A stretch of DNA of 64,000 nucleotides from Polynucleobacter sp. 80A-SIGWE (GTDB taxonomy: Bacteria; Pseudomonadota; Gammaproteobacteria; Burkholderiales; Burkholderiaceae). Both the position numbers and the translations under genes were made by a program. The notes under the pieces are model-generated. The model was not told where the DNA came from, made no database searches, and saw nothing but the letters and a program-made list of their open reading frames with translations. The stretch lies in the NCBI RefSeq assembly GCF_018882295.1, contig NZ_JACVOR010000002.1, forward strand, positions 372,001 to 436,000. The letters run 5' to 3'. Positions 46,541 to 58,719 of this stretch are shown piece by piece. Numbering within the stretch: position 1 is the stretch's first letter; each line of letters starts with the position of its first letter.

Positions 46541-49500
46541 GTGCAACTGAAATCCATCAAACTTTCCGGCTTTAAGTCCTTCGTCGATCCAACCCATTTC
46601 GAAATGCCAGGTCAATTGATCGGTGTTGTGGGTCCTAACGGTTGCGGAAAGTCGAACATTATTGACGCGGTACGTTGGGTTTTGGGTGAGTCTCGCGCTA
46701 GTGAATTGCGTGGCGAATCGATGCAGGACGTTATTTTTAACGGTTCCGGTTTACGTAAACCATCTGGCCGTGCCAGCGTGGAACTCATTTTTGATAATTC
46801 TGAAGGGCGCGCTCAAGGTCAGTGGAGTGCTTTTACAGAATTAGGTATCAAACGTGTTCTGACGCGTGATGGCAATTCTAGTTATTACGTTAATAATCAA
46901 GTTGTTCGTCGCAAAGATATTCAAGATATTTTCTTGGGTACTGGTATGGGTCCAAGAGGCTACGCCATCATCGGACAAGGAACGATCAACCGCATCTTAG
47001 AAGCAAAGCCAGAAGAGCTCCGTGTTTTCTTAGAAGAGGCTGCGGGTGTTTCTAAATATAAAGAGCGTCGTAAAGAAACCGCTTCTCGTCTTGAAGATAC
47101 AAAAGAAAACTTAGTACGCGTAGAAGATATTTTGCGTGAGCTCGATCAACAGCTCACCCGCTTAGAGAAGCAGGCAACCGTAGCCGAGCGCCATGCTGAG
47201 CTATCTACTGAGATGAAGTCCCAGCAGCAGTTGCTCTGGTTTGTGCGTCAGACTGAGGCTGGTAAAGAGCAAGAGCGTCATGCAAACGGCATTCGTGACA
47301 CGCAGGTGAGTTTAGAAGAGCAGACTGCAAAAATGCGTCATGCTGAAACTGAGCTTGAGACTATGCGTACCGAACAGTACGCATTGCAAGATAAAGTTTC
47401 TCAAGCTCAAGGCGATTTGTATCAAACAAATGCTGATGTCAGCCAAGTAGAGTCACAGATTCGTTACGTGCAAGAAGCACGTCAGCGTCTGCAACAGCAA
47501 TCCCAAGATTTACAAGCGCAACTGCAACGTTGGACTGTTCAAGAAACTGATGCTGCGCAAGCGCAGCGTACCGCTGAGCAAGAGCTCAGCTTAGCTGCAG
47601 AAAAAGAGCAGACATTAATTGCTGATTTATCTGGCTTACAAGAGCAAATGCCAGCTCGCGAAGAAGCTTATCAAGTTCAAGTACGCGAACTCAATGATGC
47701 CCGTGAGAACTTGGCCACGATTGATCAGCGCTTAGCAAGTTTGGGTGAGCGAGTTAAAGCTATCACTACACAAGTTGAAGAACTCAAAGGGCGCGATACC
47801 CGTCTTGAGGCAGAGCTTGCTGGTATGCGTAGACCCGATGCTGAAGCATTGCAAATGGCAATTGATCGTCATGCGATGGCACAACGTAAGGTTGATGAAG
47901 CAAGACAAAAAGCAGGTGAGGCGCAACAACGTGTCCCGGCTGCTGATGAAGCCCGTAATACTGCGCAACAACAGATTCAGTCGGCTAACCAAGAGCTGGC
48001 TCAAACCGAAGCAAAACTCACTGCACTAACAGCCTTGCAAGCCAGCGTTCAAGCTCAAGGCAAGATCGGCCCATGGCTTGAGAGCAAAGGCTTAAAAGAG
48101 AGTAAACGTTTGTGGCAAGAGCTCAAGGTAGAGAGTGGTTGGGAAGCTGCCTTGGAGTCCGTATTGCGCGAGCGCTTAGCCGCCGTTACCGCTAAAAGCG
48201 TTCAAGAAACTTTAGCTTTAGCGAATGACGCTCCTCCAAGTCGTTTAGCAATTTTGCTAACAGAAGATATTTCTCCTGCGCACACTACTGTGCCAGCGGA
48301 TTTCATTCCTCTGTTAACCCGTGTTCAGAGCGCAGGTGCACCGCGTGTTGCTGCTGTATTGCAGGAGTGGTTAGACAATATCTATATTGCTAATAGCCTG
48401 GAAGATGCATTGCATCGTCGCGAGAAGTTACCTGCTGGCGGTGCTTTTGTTACTCAACAAGGCCATTTAGTGAGTCGTGTGGGCGTGCAGTTGTACGCAG
48501 CCGACTCTGAGCAGGCAGGTATGTTGGCACGTGCTCAAGAGATGGAAGGTCTCGAGAAGCAATTGCGTGCACAGAAACTCATTCAAAGTGAACTGCAAAG
48601 TGAGTTGGATCAATGTGCTGCTAACTATCAGGCTGCCCACCAAACTGCTGAACAAACTCGCATCGCTGCTGAGCAAGCTGTACAAGAAGTGCACGGCTTT
48701 GAAGTGGAAAGAATGCAACTAACTCAAGCTGAAGAAAAGTACAGTCAACGCGCTGAACAAATTCAGGGTGAGTTAAGCGAGTTGCGTCAGCAAATGGAGC
48801 AATTGATTCAAACTCAAGAGCAATCATCAGAAGAGTTTGCTCAGTCAGAAGAGTCTAAACAAGGCCTGCAAGAAAATCTCGCCATCGCTCAAGAAAAACT
48901 TGAGTTGGCCACCCAAGAGCGTGACCGTCTCCGTGAAGCCTTACGCTCATCTGAGATGTCAGCTCAAGAAGCGGCATTTGCAACCCGTTCCTTACAGCAA
49001 CGTATTGCTGACTTGCAACGCGATCAAAGTACTGCGCGCGTGCAGATCATGGAAATTCAGGATAAGCAGGCTACTTCCGAGCAAGAACTTGAAACTCTCA
49101 GCGATGAAGAGGCTCAAGATAAATTGCAGGGCCTCTTACTGGCTCGCAGTGCTCGTGAAGCTGCATTGGCCAATGCCCGTACAGAACAAGATGCTTTATT
49201 GCATCAATTGCGTGAAGCGGATGAAGTGCGCCTGCAGATTGAGCGCAGTCTTCAGCCAATGCGGGACAAAGTGGTTGATTTGCAGTTGCGTGAACAAGCT
49301 GCTCGTTTGAACTTTGAGCAGTTTGCAACCTTACTCTCAGACGCTGAGGCCGACCTAACTGCATTAGAGGCAAGCTTTAGCCCTGACCTTAAAGTAGGCG
49401 CTTTGCAAAGCGAAGTAACTCGCCTTGGTAATGAGATTCAATCATTAGGTCCGGTGAATATGGCTGCCTTGGATGAGCTTTCAAGTTCACGTGAGCGCAA

Positions 49501-50062
49501 GCAGTTCTTGGATGCGCAATCCGCCGACTTGAACGAAGCGATGCAGACTTTGACGGATGCGATTGCCAAGATTGATGCGGAAACCCGTGATCTCTTGCAA
49601 GGCACGTTTGATCAGGTCAATACCCACTTCGGAAAACTGTTCCCAGAGTTATTCGGTGGCGGTCATGCTGAGTTGGTAATGACTGGTGAAGAGATTTTGG
49701 ATGCTGGCGTTCAAGTTATGGCTCAGCCTCCAGGCAAGAAGAACAGTTCGATCTACTTACTCTCTGGTGGCGAAAAGGCTTTGACTGCAATTGCTCTGGT
49801 CTTCTCCTTATTCCTCCTCAATCCTGCACCATTCTGCTTGCTCGATGAGGTGGATGCGCCGTTGGATGATGCGAACACCTTGCGTTATGCGCAGATGGTT
49901 GCCAAAATGTCTAACAAGACTCAATTTGTATTCATCTCACATAACAAGATCACTATGGAAATTGCTCATCAGTTGATTGGTGTCACCATGCAAGAGCAGG
50001 GTGTATCTCGTATTGTTGCGGTGGATATTTCTTCTGCGGTATCTATGGTGGAGGCAGCTTAA
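46541..50062 (+). CDS. smc: Chromosome segregation protein SMC
   Basis: This 1173-residue condensin ATPase has the full SMC layout: Walker A GPNGCGKSNIIDAVRWVLGE near residue 29-48, a long coiled coil, a hinge near 500-640 (GKIGPWLESKGL ... GGAFVTQQGHLVSRVGVQLY), a second coiled coil, and the C-terminal signature LLSGGEKALTAIALVFSLF and Walker B FCLLDEVDAPLDD near 1075-1120. It organises chromosomes with ScpAB. The start codon is GTG. Length is normal. It abuts zipA with no gap. Confidence 0.96.
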   Translation: MQLKSIKLSGFKSFVDPTHFEMPGQLIGVVGPNGCGKSNIIDAVRWVLGESRASELRGESMQDVIFNGSGLRKPSGRASVELIFDNSEGRAQGQWSAFTELGIKRVLTRDGNSSYYVNNQVVRRKDIQDIFLGTGMGPRGYAIIGQGTINRILEAKPEELRVFLEEAAGVSKYKERRKETASRLEDTKENLVRVEDILRELDQQLTRLEKQATVAERHAELSTEMKSQQQLLWFVRQTEAGKEQERHANGIRDTQVSLEEQTAKMRHAETELETMRTEQYALQDKVSQAQGDLYQTNADVSQVESQIRYVQEARQRLQQQSQDLQAQLQRWTVQETDAAQAQRTAEQELSLAAEKEQTLIADLSGLQEQMPAREEAYQVQVRELNDARENLATIDQRLASLGERVKAITTQVEELKGRDTRLEAELAGMRRPDAEALQMAIDRHAMAQRKVDEARQKAGEAQQRVPAADEARNTAQQQIQSANQELAQTEAKLTALTALQASVQAQGKIGPWLESKGLKESKRLWQELKVESGWEAALESVLRERLAAVTAKSVQETLALANDAPPSRLAILLTEDISPAHTTVPADFIPLLTRVQSAGAPRVAAVLQEWLDNIYIANSLEDALHRREKLPAGGAFVTQQGHLVSRVGVQLYAADSEQAGMLARAQEMEGLEKQLRAQKLIQSELQSELDQCAANYQAAHQTAEQTRIAAEQAVQEVHGFEVERMQLTQAEEKYSQRAEQIQGELSELRQQMEQLIQTQEQSSEEFAQSEESKQGLQENLAIAQEKLELATQERDRLREALRSSEMSAQEAAFATRSLQQRIADLQRDQSTARVQIMEIQDKQATSEQELETLSDEEAQDKLQGLLLARSAREAALANARTEQDALLHQLREADEVRLQIERSLQPMRDKVVDLQLREQAARLNFEQFATLLSDAEADLTALEASFSPDLKVGALQSEVTRLGNEIQSLGPVNMAALDELSSSRERKQFLDAQSADLNEAMQTLTDAIAKIDAETRDLLQGTFDQVNTHFGKLFPELFGGGHAELVMTGEEILDAGVQVMAQPPGKKNSSIYLLSGGEKALTAIALVFSLFLLNPAPFCLLDEVDAPLDDANTLRYAQMVAKMSNKTQFVFISHNKITMEIAHQLIGVTMQEQGVSRIVAVDISSAVSMVEAA

Positions 50063-51133
50063 GTGGATCTAGAGCAATTCATGACAATGTTGGGTTTGTC
50101 TGACTTGCAGTTCGCTTTGGCCGTTATTGGCCTACTGATTCTTATTTCAGTCGCCATTCTGAATCTCAAATACGCCCGAGCTCGCCGTAAGGCAAGAGCT
50201 GCCGGCGAATACTCTGCTGACGATCGCTTTACAAAGGAACCTTCTTTTGGACCAGGCTTTGCTGAGGCTGAAGAGCGTGCGGAACCTTCTTTTGGGGAGA
50301 TTGCAATTTCAACGCCATCTGCTCCAGAAAGTTTTTCAATTGATCCCCGTATTGATTGCGTTATCACTCTGCGTTTTGATGAAGGTATCAGTGGCGCTGA
50401 AATCCTAGAAGAAATCAATGCTTGGAATGATGCGCCTACAACTTCCGCTGCGCGTTGGATGTGCGAAGGTTTGAATGCAGATCTTGACGCTGCCGAAGAT
50501 TGGGAAGCCTTGCGCTCAGAGGCTTCTTATTCTGAGTTGCAGCTAGCAATTCAGTTGGCTAGCCGCCGTGGTCCGATTGGTGTTTTGGAGTTATCAGATT
50601 TTTGTTCTCGCGCTCAAGCGCTTGCAGAAACTCTGGGTTCTCAGATTGATATGCCAAGCGTGAGTACCATGCTCGATAGCGCTAAAGAACTCGATGCTAT
50701 GGCTGCAGAGAGTGATATTCAATTAAGCATCAACGTTCTATTTGACGAGGCAACTCCTGGTGCTAATTTTGATGCTCTGATGCGTAAGCGCGGCTTTAGG
50801 CTTTCTCGTAATGGTCGTGCCTATGAGTTCTTTAGCAATGGCGCCCTGATTTTTACTAGCGCAGAAATTGATCCTAATGCGCCCGTTAAACAAGTGACCT
50901 TACTGCTTGAAGTGCCCTTGGTATCTCAGGATGAACGTGCTTTTGAGCGCATGCTAGGCGAAGGTATTGAGATCGCTCAAGCTGCCCACGGTCGCTTGGT
51001 AGATGACAATGGCATTAATTTGACTGAGGCTGCGGTGATTAGTATTCGTCAGCATCTCGATGTCTTGTATGCCAATCTTGAGAAGGGTGGCGTTCCAGCT
51101 GGCTCTTCCACTGCCAGCAGACTCTTTAGCTAA
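50063..51133 (+). CDS. zipA: ZipA-like cell-division protein
   Basis: This 356-residue protein begins with GTG directly after the smc stop. An N-terminal membrane helix (about residues 13-33, LQFALAVIGLLILISVAILNL) is followed by a basic stretch, an acidic variable linker and a C-terminal domain (about 200-356) with ALMRKRGFRLSRNGRAYEFFSNGALIFTSAEIDP and a long final helix, resembling the FtsZ-binding domain. ZipA tethers FtsZ to the membrane. The smc-zipA-ligA order is common in Betaproteobacteria. The sequence is divergent from E. coli ZipA, so the name rests on topology and position. Confidence 0.8.
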   Translation: MDLEQFMTMLGLSDLQFALAVIGLLILISVAILNLKYARARRKARAAGEYSADDRFTKEPSFGPGFAEAEERAEPSFGEIAISTPSAPESFSIDPRIDCVITLRFDEGISGAEILEEINAWNDAPTTSAARWMCEGLNADLDAAEDWEALRSEASYSELQLAIQLASRRGPIGVLELSDFCSRAQALAETLGSQIDMPSVSTMLDSAKELDAMAAESDIQLSINVLFDEATPGANFDALMRKRGFRLSRNGRAYEFFSNGALIFTSAEIDPNAPVKQVTLLLEVPLVSQDERAFERMLGEGIEIAQAAHGRLVDDNGINLTEAAVISIRQHLDVLYANLEKGGVPAGSSTASRLFS

Positions 51134-53158
<2,025 letters not shown>

Positions 53159-53232
53159 TGCCTCCTTATTTATGACTCGTCAAGAGCATTCAGTGCATTT
53201 GGTAATCGATAATTTCATCTGTGGCTAAAAGC

Positions 53233-53238
53233 TATAAT
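53233..53238 (+). promoter_or_regulatory. Possible -10 box upstream of the lpxO-like gene
   Basis: A perfect TATAAT lies 83 bases before the TTG start at 53321 in a 162-base gene-free gap. The -35 match is poor, so this is only a candidate. Confidence 0.35.
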
Positions 53239-53320
53239 TACTAGAAATGTTTTTGCTCTGTTTCCATTGGCCTTAGAGGCAACTAGATAAAGCAAATAAA
53301 AATTTCAGGGGTGATTTTTT

Positions 53321-54220
53321 TTGAAGTGGATTTTATTATTTCTCTGGGTGTCATCGATACTCTTCTCCCATTTCCGTGGGCGAGTGCGATTACCCTTAAA
53401 TCGCCTCTTTTTAGATCATTCGGTTATATTTGCCCCCATCAATGCGGTAATGATCTTTTTTTCAAAAGTACCCACAACCCCATATGTCTCTGTCAGTGAA
53501 TTTCCTGAGCTAAAAGTCCTTGAGGATAATTGGCAGGTATTTCGTGAAGAAGCTTTAAATTTATCTAAAATGCAGCGAATTAAAGCATCGGAAAACCATG
53601 ACGATATAGGCTTTGGCTCTTTCTTTCAGTATGGGTGGAAACGTTTTTATTTGAAATGGTACGGAGCCAACCATCCATCTGCGGCTGAATTTTGCCCAAA
53701 TACTTTTTCGATACTGAAATCCATCCCTTCAGTTAAGGCTGCCATATTTGCTGAGCTACCTGCAGGCGGTAGGCTCAATAAGCATCGAGACCCATATGCA
53801 GGTTCCTTGCGCTTCCACCTTGGCTTAATTACCCCTAATGATGATTCTTGTTTTATTGAGGTTGACGGTCAAAGATATAGTTGGCGCGATGGTGAGGGTG
53901 TCATTTTTGATGAAACCTATATCCATGAGGCTCATAACAAGACGGCCGAGTCGCGCATTATTCTGTTTTGCGATATTGAGCGCCCAGTGACTTCTTCATT
54001 TGTAGCTATGATTAATAAATGGTTTAGCAAAAATATAATGACGGCAGGTAGTTCGCCAAATGATATTCGTGATCGAACTGGGGTCGTTAATAAGTTAGCT
54101 CATTTTCATCATAAGTTTGAGAAAAGACGCAGAGAATTTAAGAGGCGCAATCTTGCCGCTTATAAAATAACTAAATATTTTTGTATTTTTTTATTAATAC
54201 TTTCGTTTATTTTCTTTTGA
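53321..54220 (+). CDS. LpxO-like aspartyl/asparaginyl beta-hydroxylase family protein
   Basis: This 299-residue protein belongs to the Fe(II)/2-oxoglutarate aspartyl/asparaginyl beta-hydroxylase family, whose bacterial member LpxO hydroxylates the secondary acyl chain of lipid A. An N-terminal membrane segment (about residues 2-16) is followed by the catalytic domain: iron-binding H-x-D in GGRLNKHRDPYAGSLRFHLGL near 148-168, the 2-oxoglutarate region DGEGVIFDETYIHEAHNKT with the distal His near 204, and RIILFCDIERP. The start is TTG at 53321, preceded by AGGGG. A C-terminal hydrophobic tail (KYFCIFLLILSFIFF) is unusual and might give a second membrane anchor. The substrate is inferred. Confidence 0.75.
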   Translation: MKWILLFLWVSSILFSHFRGRVRLPLNRLFLDHSVIFAPINAVMIFFSKVPTTPYVSVSEFPELKVLEDNWQVFREEALNLSKMQRIKASENHDDIGFGSFFQYGWKRFYLKWYGANHPSAAEFCPNTFSILKSIPSVKAAIFAELPAGGRLNKHRDPYAGSLRFHLGLITPNDDSCFIEVDGQRYSWRDGEGVIFDETYIHEAHNKTAESRIILFCDIERPVTSSFVAMINKWFSKNIMTAGSSPNDIRDRTGVVNKLAHFHHKFEKRRREFKRRNLAAYKITKYFCIFLLILSFIFF

Positions 54221-54231
54221 ATAAATTAGCA

Positions 54232-54250
54232 GCCCGCGTATTCAGCGGGC
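54232..54250. terminator. Short hairpin between convergent lpxO-like and glnD genes
   Basis: GCCCGC (54232-54237) and GCGGGC (54245-54250) can pair around a 7-base loop. No clear T-run follows on either side, so this is a weak terminator candidate. Confidence 0.4.
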
Positions 54251-54274
54251 ATTGCAAAAGCTACAGGGGCTAGA

Positions 54275-56872
54275 CTAGATCCCTAAGGCCTCTAATAAGT
54301 CAGTTTCTAACAAGATCTGTAGCTTGGGATTCTTGCTCAAGTTAGCTGCATCCAAGAGAAATACGTCTTCTACTCGTTCACCAAGGGTATTGATGCGCGC
54401 GGTGTGAAGTGAAACCTGATGCTTCGCTAGCACTCTAGAGATTGCATAGAGCAATCCAGTTCGATCGCTTGCTGAAAGAGAGAGCGCATAGTAATGACCG
54501 CGTTCATCTGGAATCATGTGCACGCGTGGCTGAATCGGGAAGGTGCGAGATTGCCTTGAGAGCCTTCCCATGCTTGGCGATGGCAAGGGATCATTATTTT
54601 GTAATGCAGCTGTGAGCTCGTACTCCACCAATTGAATGAGGTCACGGTAGCTTCCGCCTTCATCAACTAAATTACTGCCTGATATCTGGAATGTATCCAG
54701 TGCATATCCATGCTTTGTTGTATGAATGCGGGCATCCCAAATTGAGAAGCCATGGCGTTCAAAATAAGCACAAATTCTTGCGAACAAGTCTTCTTGGTCT
54801 TTGACGTAAACCGCAATTTGCAAGCCTTCGCCAACTGGAGAAAGCCTGGCGCGCACAACCGGATTTTCACTATCGACCTTATTAAATAGATGGCGTGTTA
54901 ACCAGGCAATATCAGCGGCATCTTGGCGCAGGAAGAAGGCAACGTCTAATTTCTTCCAGAGATTGTCGTAAGCAGCATCTTCAATGCCATAAAGCCTTAG
55001 TTTGGCGCGGGATTCTTCTTGATGCTGTGCAAGCTCTGAAGAGGCGTCTGGCTTCGCGCCACCTAATACACGAAGGGTTACGCGATAGAGATCTTCTAGT
55101 AGCTTACCTTTCCAGGCATTCCATACTTTAGGACTGGTTCCACGGACATCGGCAACCGTTAATAGGTATAGCGCGGTGAGATGGCGCTCATCACCCACCT
55201 TATTGGCAAATGCTTGCACCACTTCTGGATCGGTAATATCTTTTTTCTGGGCAACTTGACTCATGTTCAGATGCTCTGCAACCAACCAAACCAAGAGCTC
55301 GGTATCCGCTTTGTCTAAACCATGGTCTTTTGCAAACTTGCGCATGTCTGCTTTGCCAAGTTCAGAGTGATCGCCGCCACGGCCTTTGGCAATGTCATGA
55401 AAGAGAGCGGCAATAACCAATAACCAGGGTTTCTCAAAATGGGCAATCAGACTGCTGCAGAAAGGAAATTCATGCGTATGCTCAACCACCATAAAGCGGC
55501 GCACATTACGAAGCACCATGAGGATATGTTGGTCAACTGTATAGACGTGAAATAAGTCATGCTGCATCTGACCAACGATTTTTCTGAATGCGGGCAGATA
55601 GCGACCGAGTACGCTGGTACGGTTCATGAGTTGGAAGGCGCGACTCACTCCTTCGGGCTCTTTCAGGATTTCAATAAAGAGTGCACGGTTGACCGGATCT
55701 TTGCGCCATTTGCTATCCATCTTCTGACGCGCGTTGTATAGCGCTCTAAAGATCGTTGCGGATAGGCTCTTGACATTGGCTGTTTGCGCAAACACCAAGA
55801 AGGTGCGCAGAATTTGCTCTGGGTGCTTCTGAAACAGCTCGGGATCAGTAATGTCCAAAACACCTTGGCGCTCTATAAAGCACTCATTGCCTTCACCGGC
55901 GATGGCATGAGTCGTTTTGGATTCTTGAGGGAAGAGTAGCGCTTCAATGTTTTGCAGTAGTACGTCATTTAATTGGCTGACGGCTTTGGCTGCCCAATAG
56001 TAGCGACGCATAATCGCTTCACTAGCTAGCCTGGAGGAGTCCTCCTTAACGCCCGTTGCTGCGGCAAGCGGTGCCTGCAAGTCAAAGGCCAATACATCCT
56101 GCCTACGTTTAGCTAGGAGATGCAAGTTAGCACGCAGGGTTTCTAAAAAACGCTGGTTGCGATTGAGCTCAGTTAACTCTCGTTGAGTTATGAGGCCAGC
56201 AAGACTGAGATCTTTAAATGTATTACCTAGGTGCGCTGCTTTACTGACCCAGGAAATCACCTGTAAATCACGCAAACCACCAGGACTCTCTTTGCAATTT
56301 GGCTCTAAAGAGTAGGGCGTGTCTTGGTATTTGTAGTGACGCTGAATTTGTTCTGCAAGCTTCGCCTGAAAGAATACCTTTGGATCCATGGCTGCTTCAA
56401 ATGCTTTTTCAAAGTCTTTAAAGAGTTGTTTATTGCCGCACAGTAATCGTGCCTCTAAGAGTGATGTGCGTACAGTGACATCCTGCTCAGATTCGGACAT
56501 GCATTCTGCGGTATTCCGCACTGAAGAGCCTATCTCCAAGCCCATATCCCAGCAGCTGGCAATAAATTGTTCAACCTGTTTTGATAAAGCGAGCGCTTGG
56601 TTTTCTTCGGCTGGGAGCAGAATAAGAATATCAATATCAGAATGGGGGAATAAAGCATTCCTTCCATATCCGCCAACGGCAATCAAGCTAGCTTGATTGC
56701 TTAAGCCACAGCCATTCCAGAGGTGGGCGAGTACTTGATCGCTCATCTTGGTAAGTTGTTTGGTTAACCTACCTACGGACTGTGTTTTTCTAAACTCGTC
56801 GTATGCAATTTCTCGAGCTGCACGCAGGCTAGCTGCATCAGTAATATTGCTGGCTGCCCGGGGCTCATTCAT
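54275..56872 (-). CDS. glnD: Bifunctional uridylyltransferase/uridylyl-removing enzyme GlnD
   Basis: This 865-residue nitrogen sensor adds UMP to and removes it from PII proteins in response to glutamine. Domains appear in order: an N-terminal nucleotidyltransferase with GGYGRNALFPHSDIDILIL near residues 66-85, a helical DUF294-like region, an HD domain with VIAALFHDIAKGRGGDHSELG near 493, and two C-terminal ACT domains (about 690-770 and 795-865). Length fits the family. It is 4 bases after map on the minus strand. Confidence 0.95.
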   Translation of the reverse strand: MNEPRAASNITDAASLRAAREIAYDEFRKTQSVGRLTKQLTKMSDQVLAHLWNGCGLSNQASLIAVGGYGRNALFPHSDIDILILLPAEENQALALSKQVEQFIASCWDMGLEIGSSVRNTAECMSESEQDVTVRTSLLEARLLCGNKQLFKDFEKAFEAAMDPKVFFQAKLAEQIQRHYKYQDTPYSLEPNCKESPGGLRDLQVISWVSKAAHLGNTFKDLSLAGLITQRELTELNRNQRFLETLRANLHLLAKRRQDVLAFDLQAPLAAATGVKEDSSRLASEAIMRRYYWAAKAVSQLNDVLLQNIEALLFPQESKTTHAIAGEGNECFIERQGVLDITDPELFQKHPEQILRTFLVFAQTANVKSLSATIFRALYNARQKMDSKWRKDPVNRALFIEILKEPEGVSRAFQLMNRTSVLGRYLPAFRKIVGQMQHDLFHVYTVDQHILMVLRNVRRFMVVEHTHEFPFCSSLIAHFEKPWLLVIAALFHDIAKGRGGDHSELGKADMRKFAKDHGLDKADTELLVWLVAEHLNMSQVAQKKDITDPEVVQAFANKVGDERHLTALYLLTVADVRGTSPKVWNAWKGKLLEDLYRVTLRVLGGAKPDASSELAQHQEESRAKLRLYGIEDAAYDNLWKKLDVAFFLRQDAADIAWLTRHLFNKVDSENPVVRARLSPVGEGLQIAVYVKDQEDLFARICAYFERHGFSIWDARIHTTKHGYALDTFQISGSNLVDEGGSYRDLIQLVEYELTAALQNNDPLPSPSMGRLSRQSRTFPIQPRVHMIPDERGHYYALSLSASDRTGLLYAISRVLAKHQVSLHTARINTLGERVEDVFLLDAANLSKNPKLQILLETDLLEALGI

Positions 56873-56876
56873 GAAT

Positions 56877-57713
56877 TTATGCGTTTACTAGACTTGGTCT
56901 AAATGAAAGACCTTTAACGCAATCAGGGATCGGATTGCTTCCCTCTGACCAAGTTAATACCTCAACCCCAGTAGCGGTTACCAAGAGCGTGTGTTCCCAT
57001 TGCGCAGAGAGACTGCGATCTTTGGTTTTCACAGTCCATTGATCAGGCATGGTGCGAATGTCTCGCTTGCCCGCATTAATCATCGGCTCGATGGTAAAGG
57101 TCATTCCTTCTTTTAATTTCTCACCTGTGCCAGGGCGGCCATAGTGAAGAATCTGTGGATCTTGATGAAAGACTTTGCCAATGCCATGACCGCAATATTC
57201 ACGGACAACGGAGTAGCCAGCATTTTCAGCATGGGTCTGAATGACGTGGCCAATATCGCCTAGTGAAGCACCCGGTTTGACTTGGGCGATGCCAAGCCAC
57301 ATGCATTCAAAAGTAATTTGGGTCAGGCGTTTCGCTAATACCGAAACTTCCCCAACCATAAACATACGACTGGTATCGCCGTAGTAGCCATCGGGTGTAA
57401 TGACAGTGATGTCGAGATTTACGACATCACCGGTTTTTAGAATCTTCTCACCAGGAATGCCATGACAAATCACATCATTAACCGAGGTGCAGATGGATGC
57501 TGGAAAGGGTGGGTAGCCTGGTGGCTGGTAATTGAGTGGGGCTGGAATGGTTTTTTGGATATCGCGCATGTATTCATGACAAATGCGATCAAGCTCGGCC
57601 GTACTGACTCCAGCTTTGACGTGTGGGGCAACGTGGTCAAGAACTTCACTGGCTAAGCGGCCAGCTTCGCGCATCCCTTGGATGTCTTTTTCGGCGGTAA
57701 ATACACTATTCAT
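56877..57713 (-). CDS. map: Type I methionine aminopeptidase
   Basis: This 278-residue metallopeptidase removes the initiator methionine from new proteins. The five metal ligands are visible in context: VNLDITVITPDGYYGDTSRMF (two Asp, near residues 97 and 108), HGIGKVFHQDP (His near 171), FTIEPMINAG (Glu near 204) and QWEHTLLV (Glu near 235). It is the first gene of map-glnD on the minus strand and is divergent from rpsB, an order found widely in Proteobacteria. Confidence 0.95.
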   Translation of the reverse strand: MNSVFTAEKDIQGMREAGRLASEVLDHVAPHVKAGVSTAELDRICHEYMRDIQKTIPAPLNYQPPGYPPFPASICTSVNDVICHGIPGEKILKTGDVVNLDITVITPDGYYGDTSRMFMVGEVSVLAKRLTQITFECMWLGIAQVKPGASLGDIGHVIQTHAENAGYSVVREYCGHGIGKVFHQDPQILHYGRPGTGEKLKEGMTFTIEPMINAGKRDIRTMPDQWTVKTKDRSLSAQWEHTLLVTATGVEVLTWSEGSNPIPDCVKGLSFRPSLVNA

Positions 57714-57855
57714 GCCTTGATTATCAACGACTTGGCAGTTTTTGGCAGATCTGTAGTGCTTAAAAATTGGGCAAATAACCCATTTGATGGCATTTCCCAG
57801 GGGATTTAGATGGCTTGGGCGGGGTATGAGGGGTCTAGGTGATTGATATTTAAGC

Positions 57856-57969
57856 TATAATTTCGCTCTCAGGTCAATTTTGATCTGAAATCGCGGGTTG
57901 AGCCTTCCAGGGTGGCGTTTTTTAGCGCAGCTAGGACTCAATCTTAGAAATTAACCCTTAGGAGAAGTT
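57856..57969 (+). promoter_or_regulatory. rpsB promoter and structured leader
   Basis: A perfect -10 TATAAT lies at 57856-57861; the -35 is weak. The leader then holds a hairpin, TCAGGTCA (57869-57876) with TGATCTGA (57881-57888) around ATTT. A second, imperfect pairing (TTGAGCCT with AGGACTCAA) spans about 57898-57942. An AGGAG lies before the start. Such leaders in rpsB-tsf operons often bind ribosomal protein S2 to control translation; that role here is inference. Confidence 0.5.
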
Positions 57970-58719
57970 ATGTCAGTAACTATGCGTCAAATGCTGGAAG
58001 CCGGTTGCCATTTTGGTCACCAAACCCGTTTCTGGTCCCCAAGAATGGCCCCTTACATTTTCGGCCATCGCAACAAAATTCACATCATCAACTTAGAAAA
58101 AACATTGCCAATGTTTCAGGACGCCCTGAAATTTGCAAAACAAGTTGCTGCTAATCGTGGAACTATCTTATTCGTTGGTACTAAGCGTCAATCACGCGAG
58201 ATCATTGCTGAAGAAGCTGCTCGTGCTGGCATGCCTTACATCGACAGCCGTTGGTTGGGCGGTACACTCACAAACTTCAAAACTGTTAAAGGTTCCCTCA
58301 AGCGTTTGAAGGACATGGCTGTTGCTAAAGAAGCTGGCGATTGGGAAAAGCTCTCCAAAAAAGAAGCATTGACTAATGATCGCGATCTCGACAAGTTGCA
58401 AAAAGCGCTTGGCGGTATTCAAGATTTGAACGGCGTTCCTGATGCGATTTTCGTAGTGGACGTTGGCTATCACAAGATTGCTATTACCGAAGCTAACAAG
58501 CTTGGTATTCCTGTTATCGCTGTGGTTGATACCAACCACTCACCAGAAGGTGTTGATTACATCATCCCTGGTAACGATGACTCCAGCAAAGCTGTTCTTC
58601 TCTACGCTCGTGGCATTGCTGATGCAATCCTCGAAGGTAAATCAAACTCTGTTCAAGAAATCTTGACTGCCGTTAAAGAAGGCGAAGAAGAGTTTGTTGA
58701 AGAAGGGAAAGCTGAATAA
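57970..58719 (+). CDS. rpsB: 30S ribosomal protein S2
   Basis: This 249-residue protein of the small ribosomal subunit starts [22 protein letters not shown], the conserved S2 opening. Family segments follow: [31 protein letters not shown] near residue 71, [16 protein letters not shown] near 90 and [27 protein letters not shown] near 175. AGGAG precedes the ATG by 6 bases. It overlaps tsf by one base (TAATG), so both are expressed together. Confidence 0.98.
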   Translation: MSVTMRQMLEAGCHFGHQTRFWSPRMAPYIFGHRNKIHIINLEKTLPMFQDALKFAKQVAANRGTILFVGTKRQSREIIAEEAARAGMPYIDSRWLGGTLTNFKTVKGSLKRLKDMAVAKEAGDWEKLSKKEALTNDRDLDKLQKALGGIQDLNGVPDAIFVVDVGYHKIAITEANKLGIPVIAVVDTNHSPEGVDYIIPGNDDSSKAVLLYARGIADAILEGKSNSVQEILTAVKEGEEEFVEEGKAE

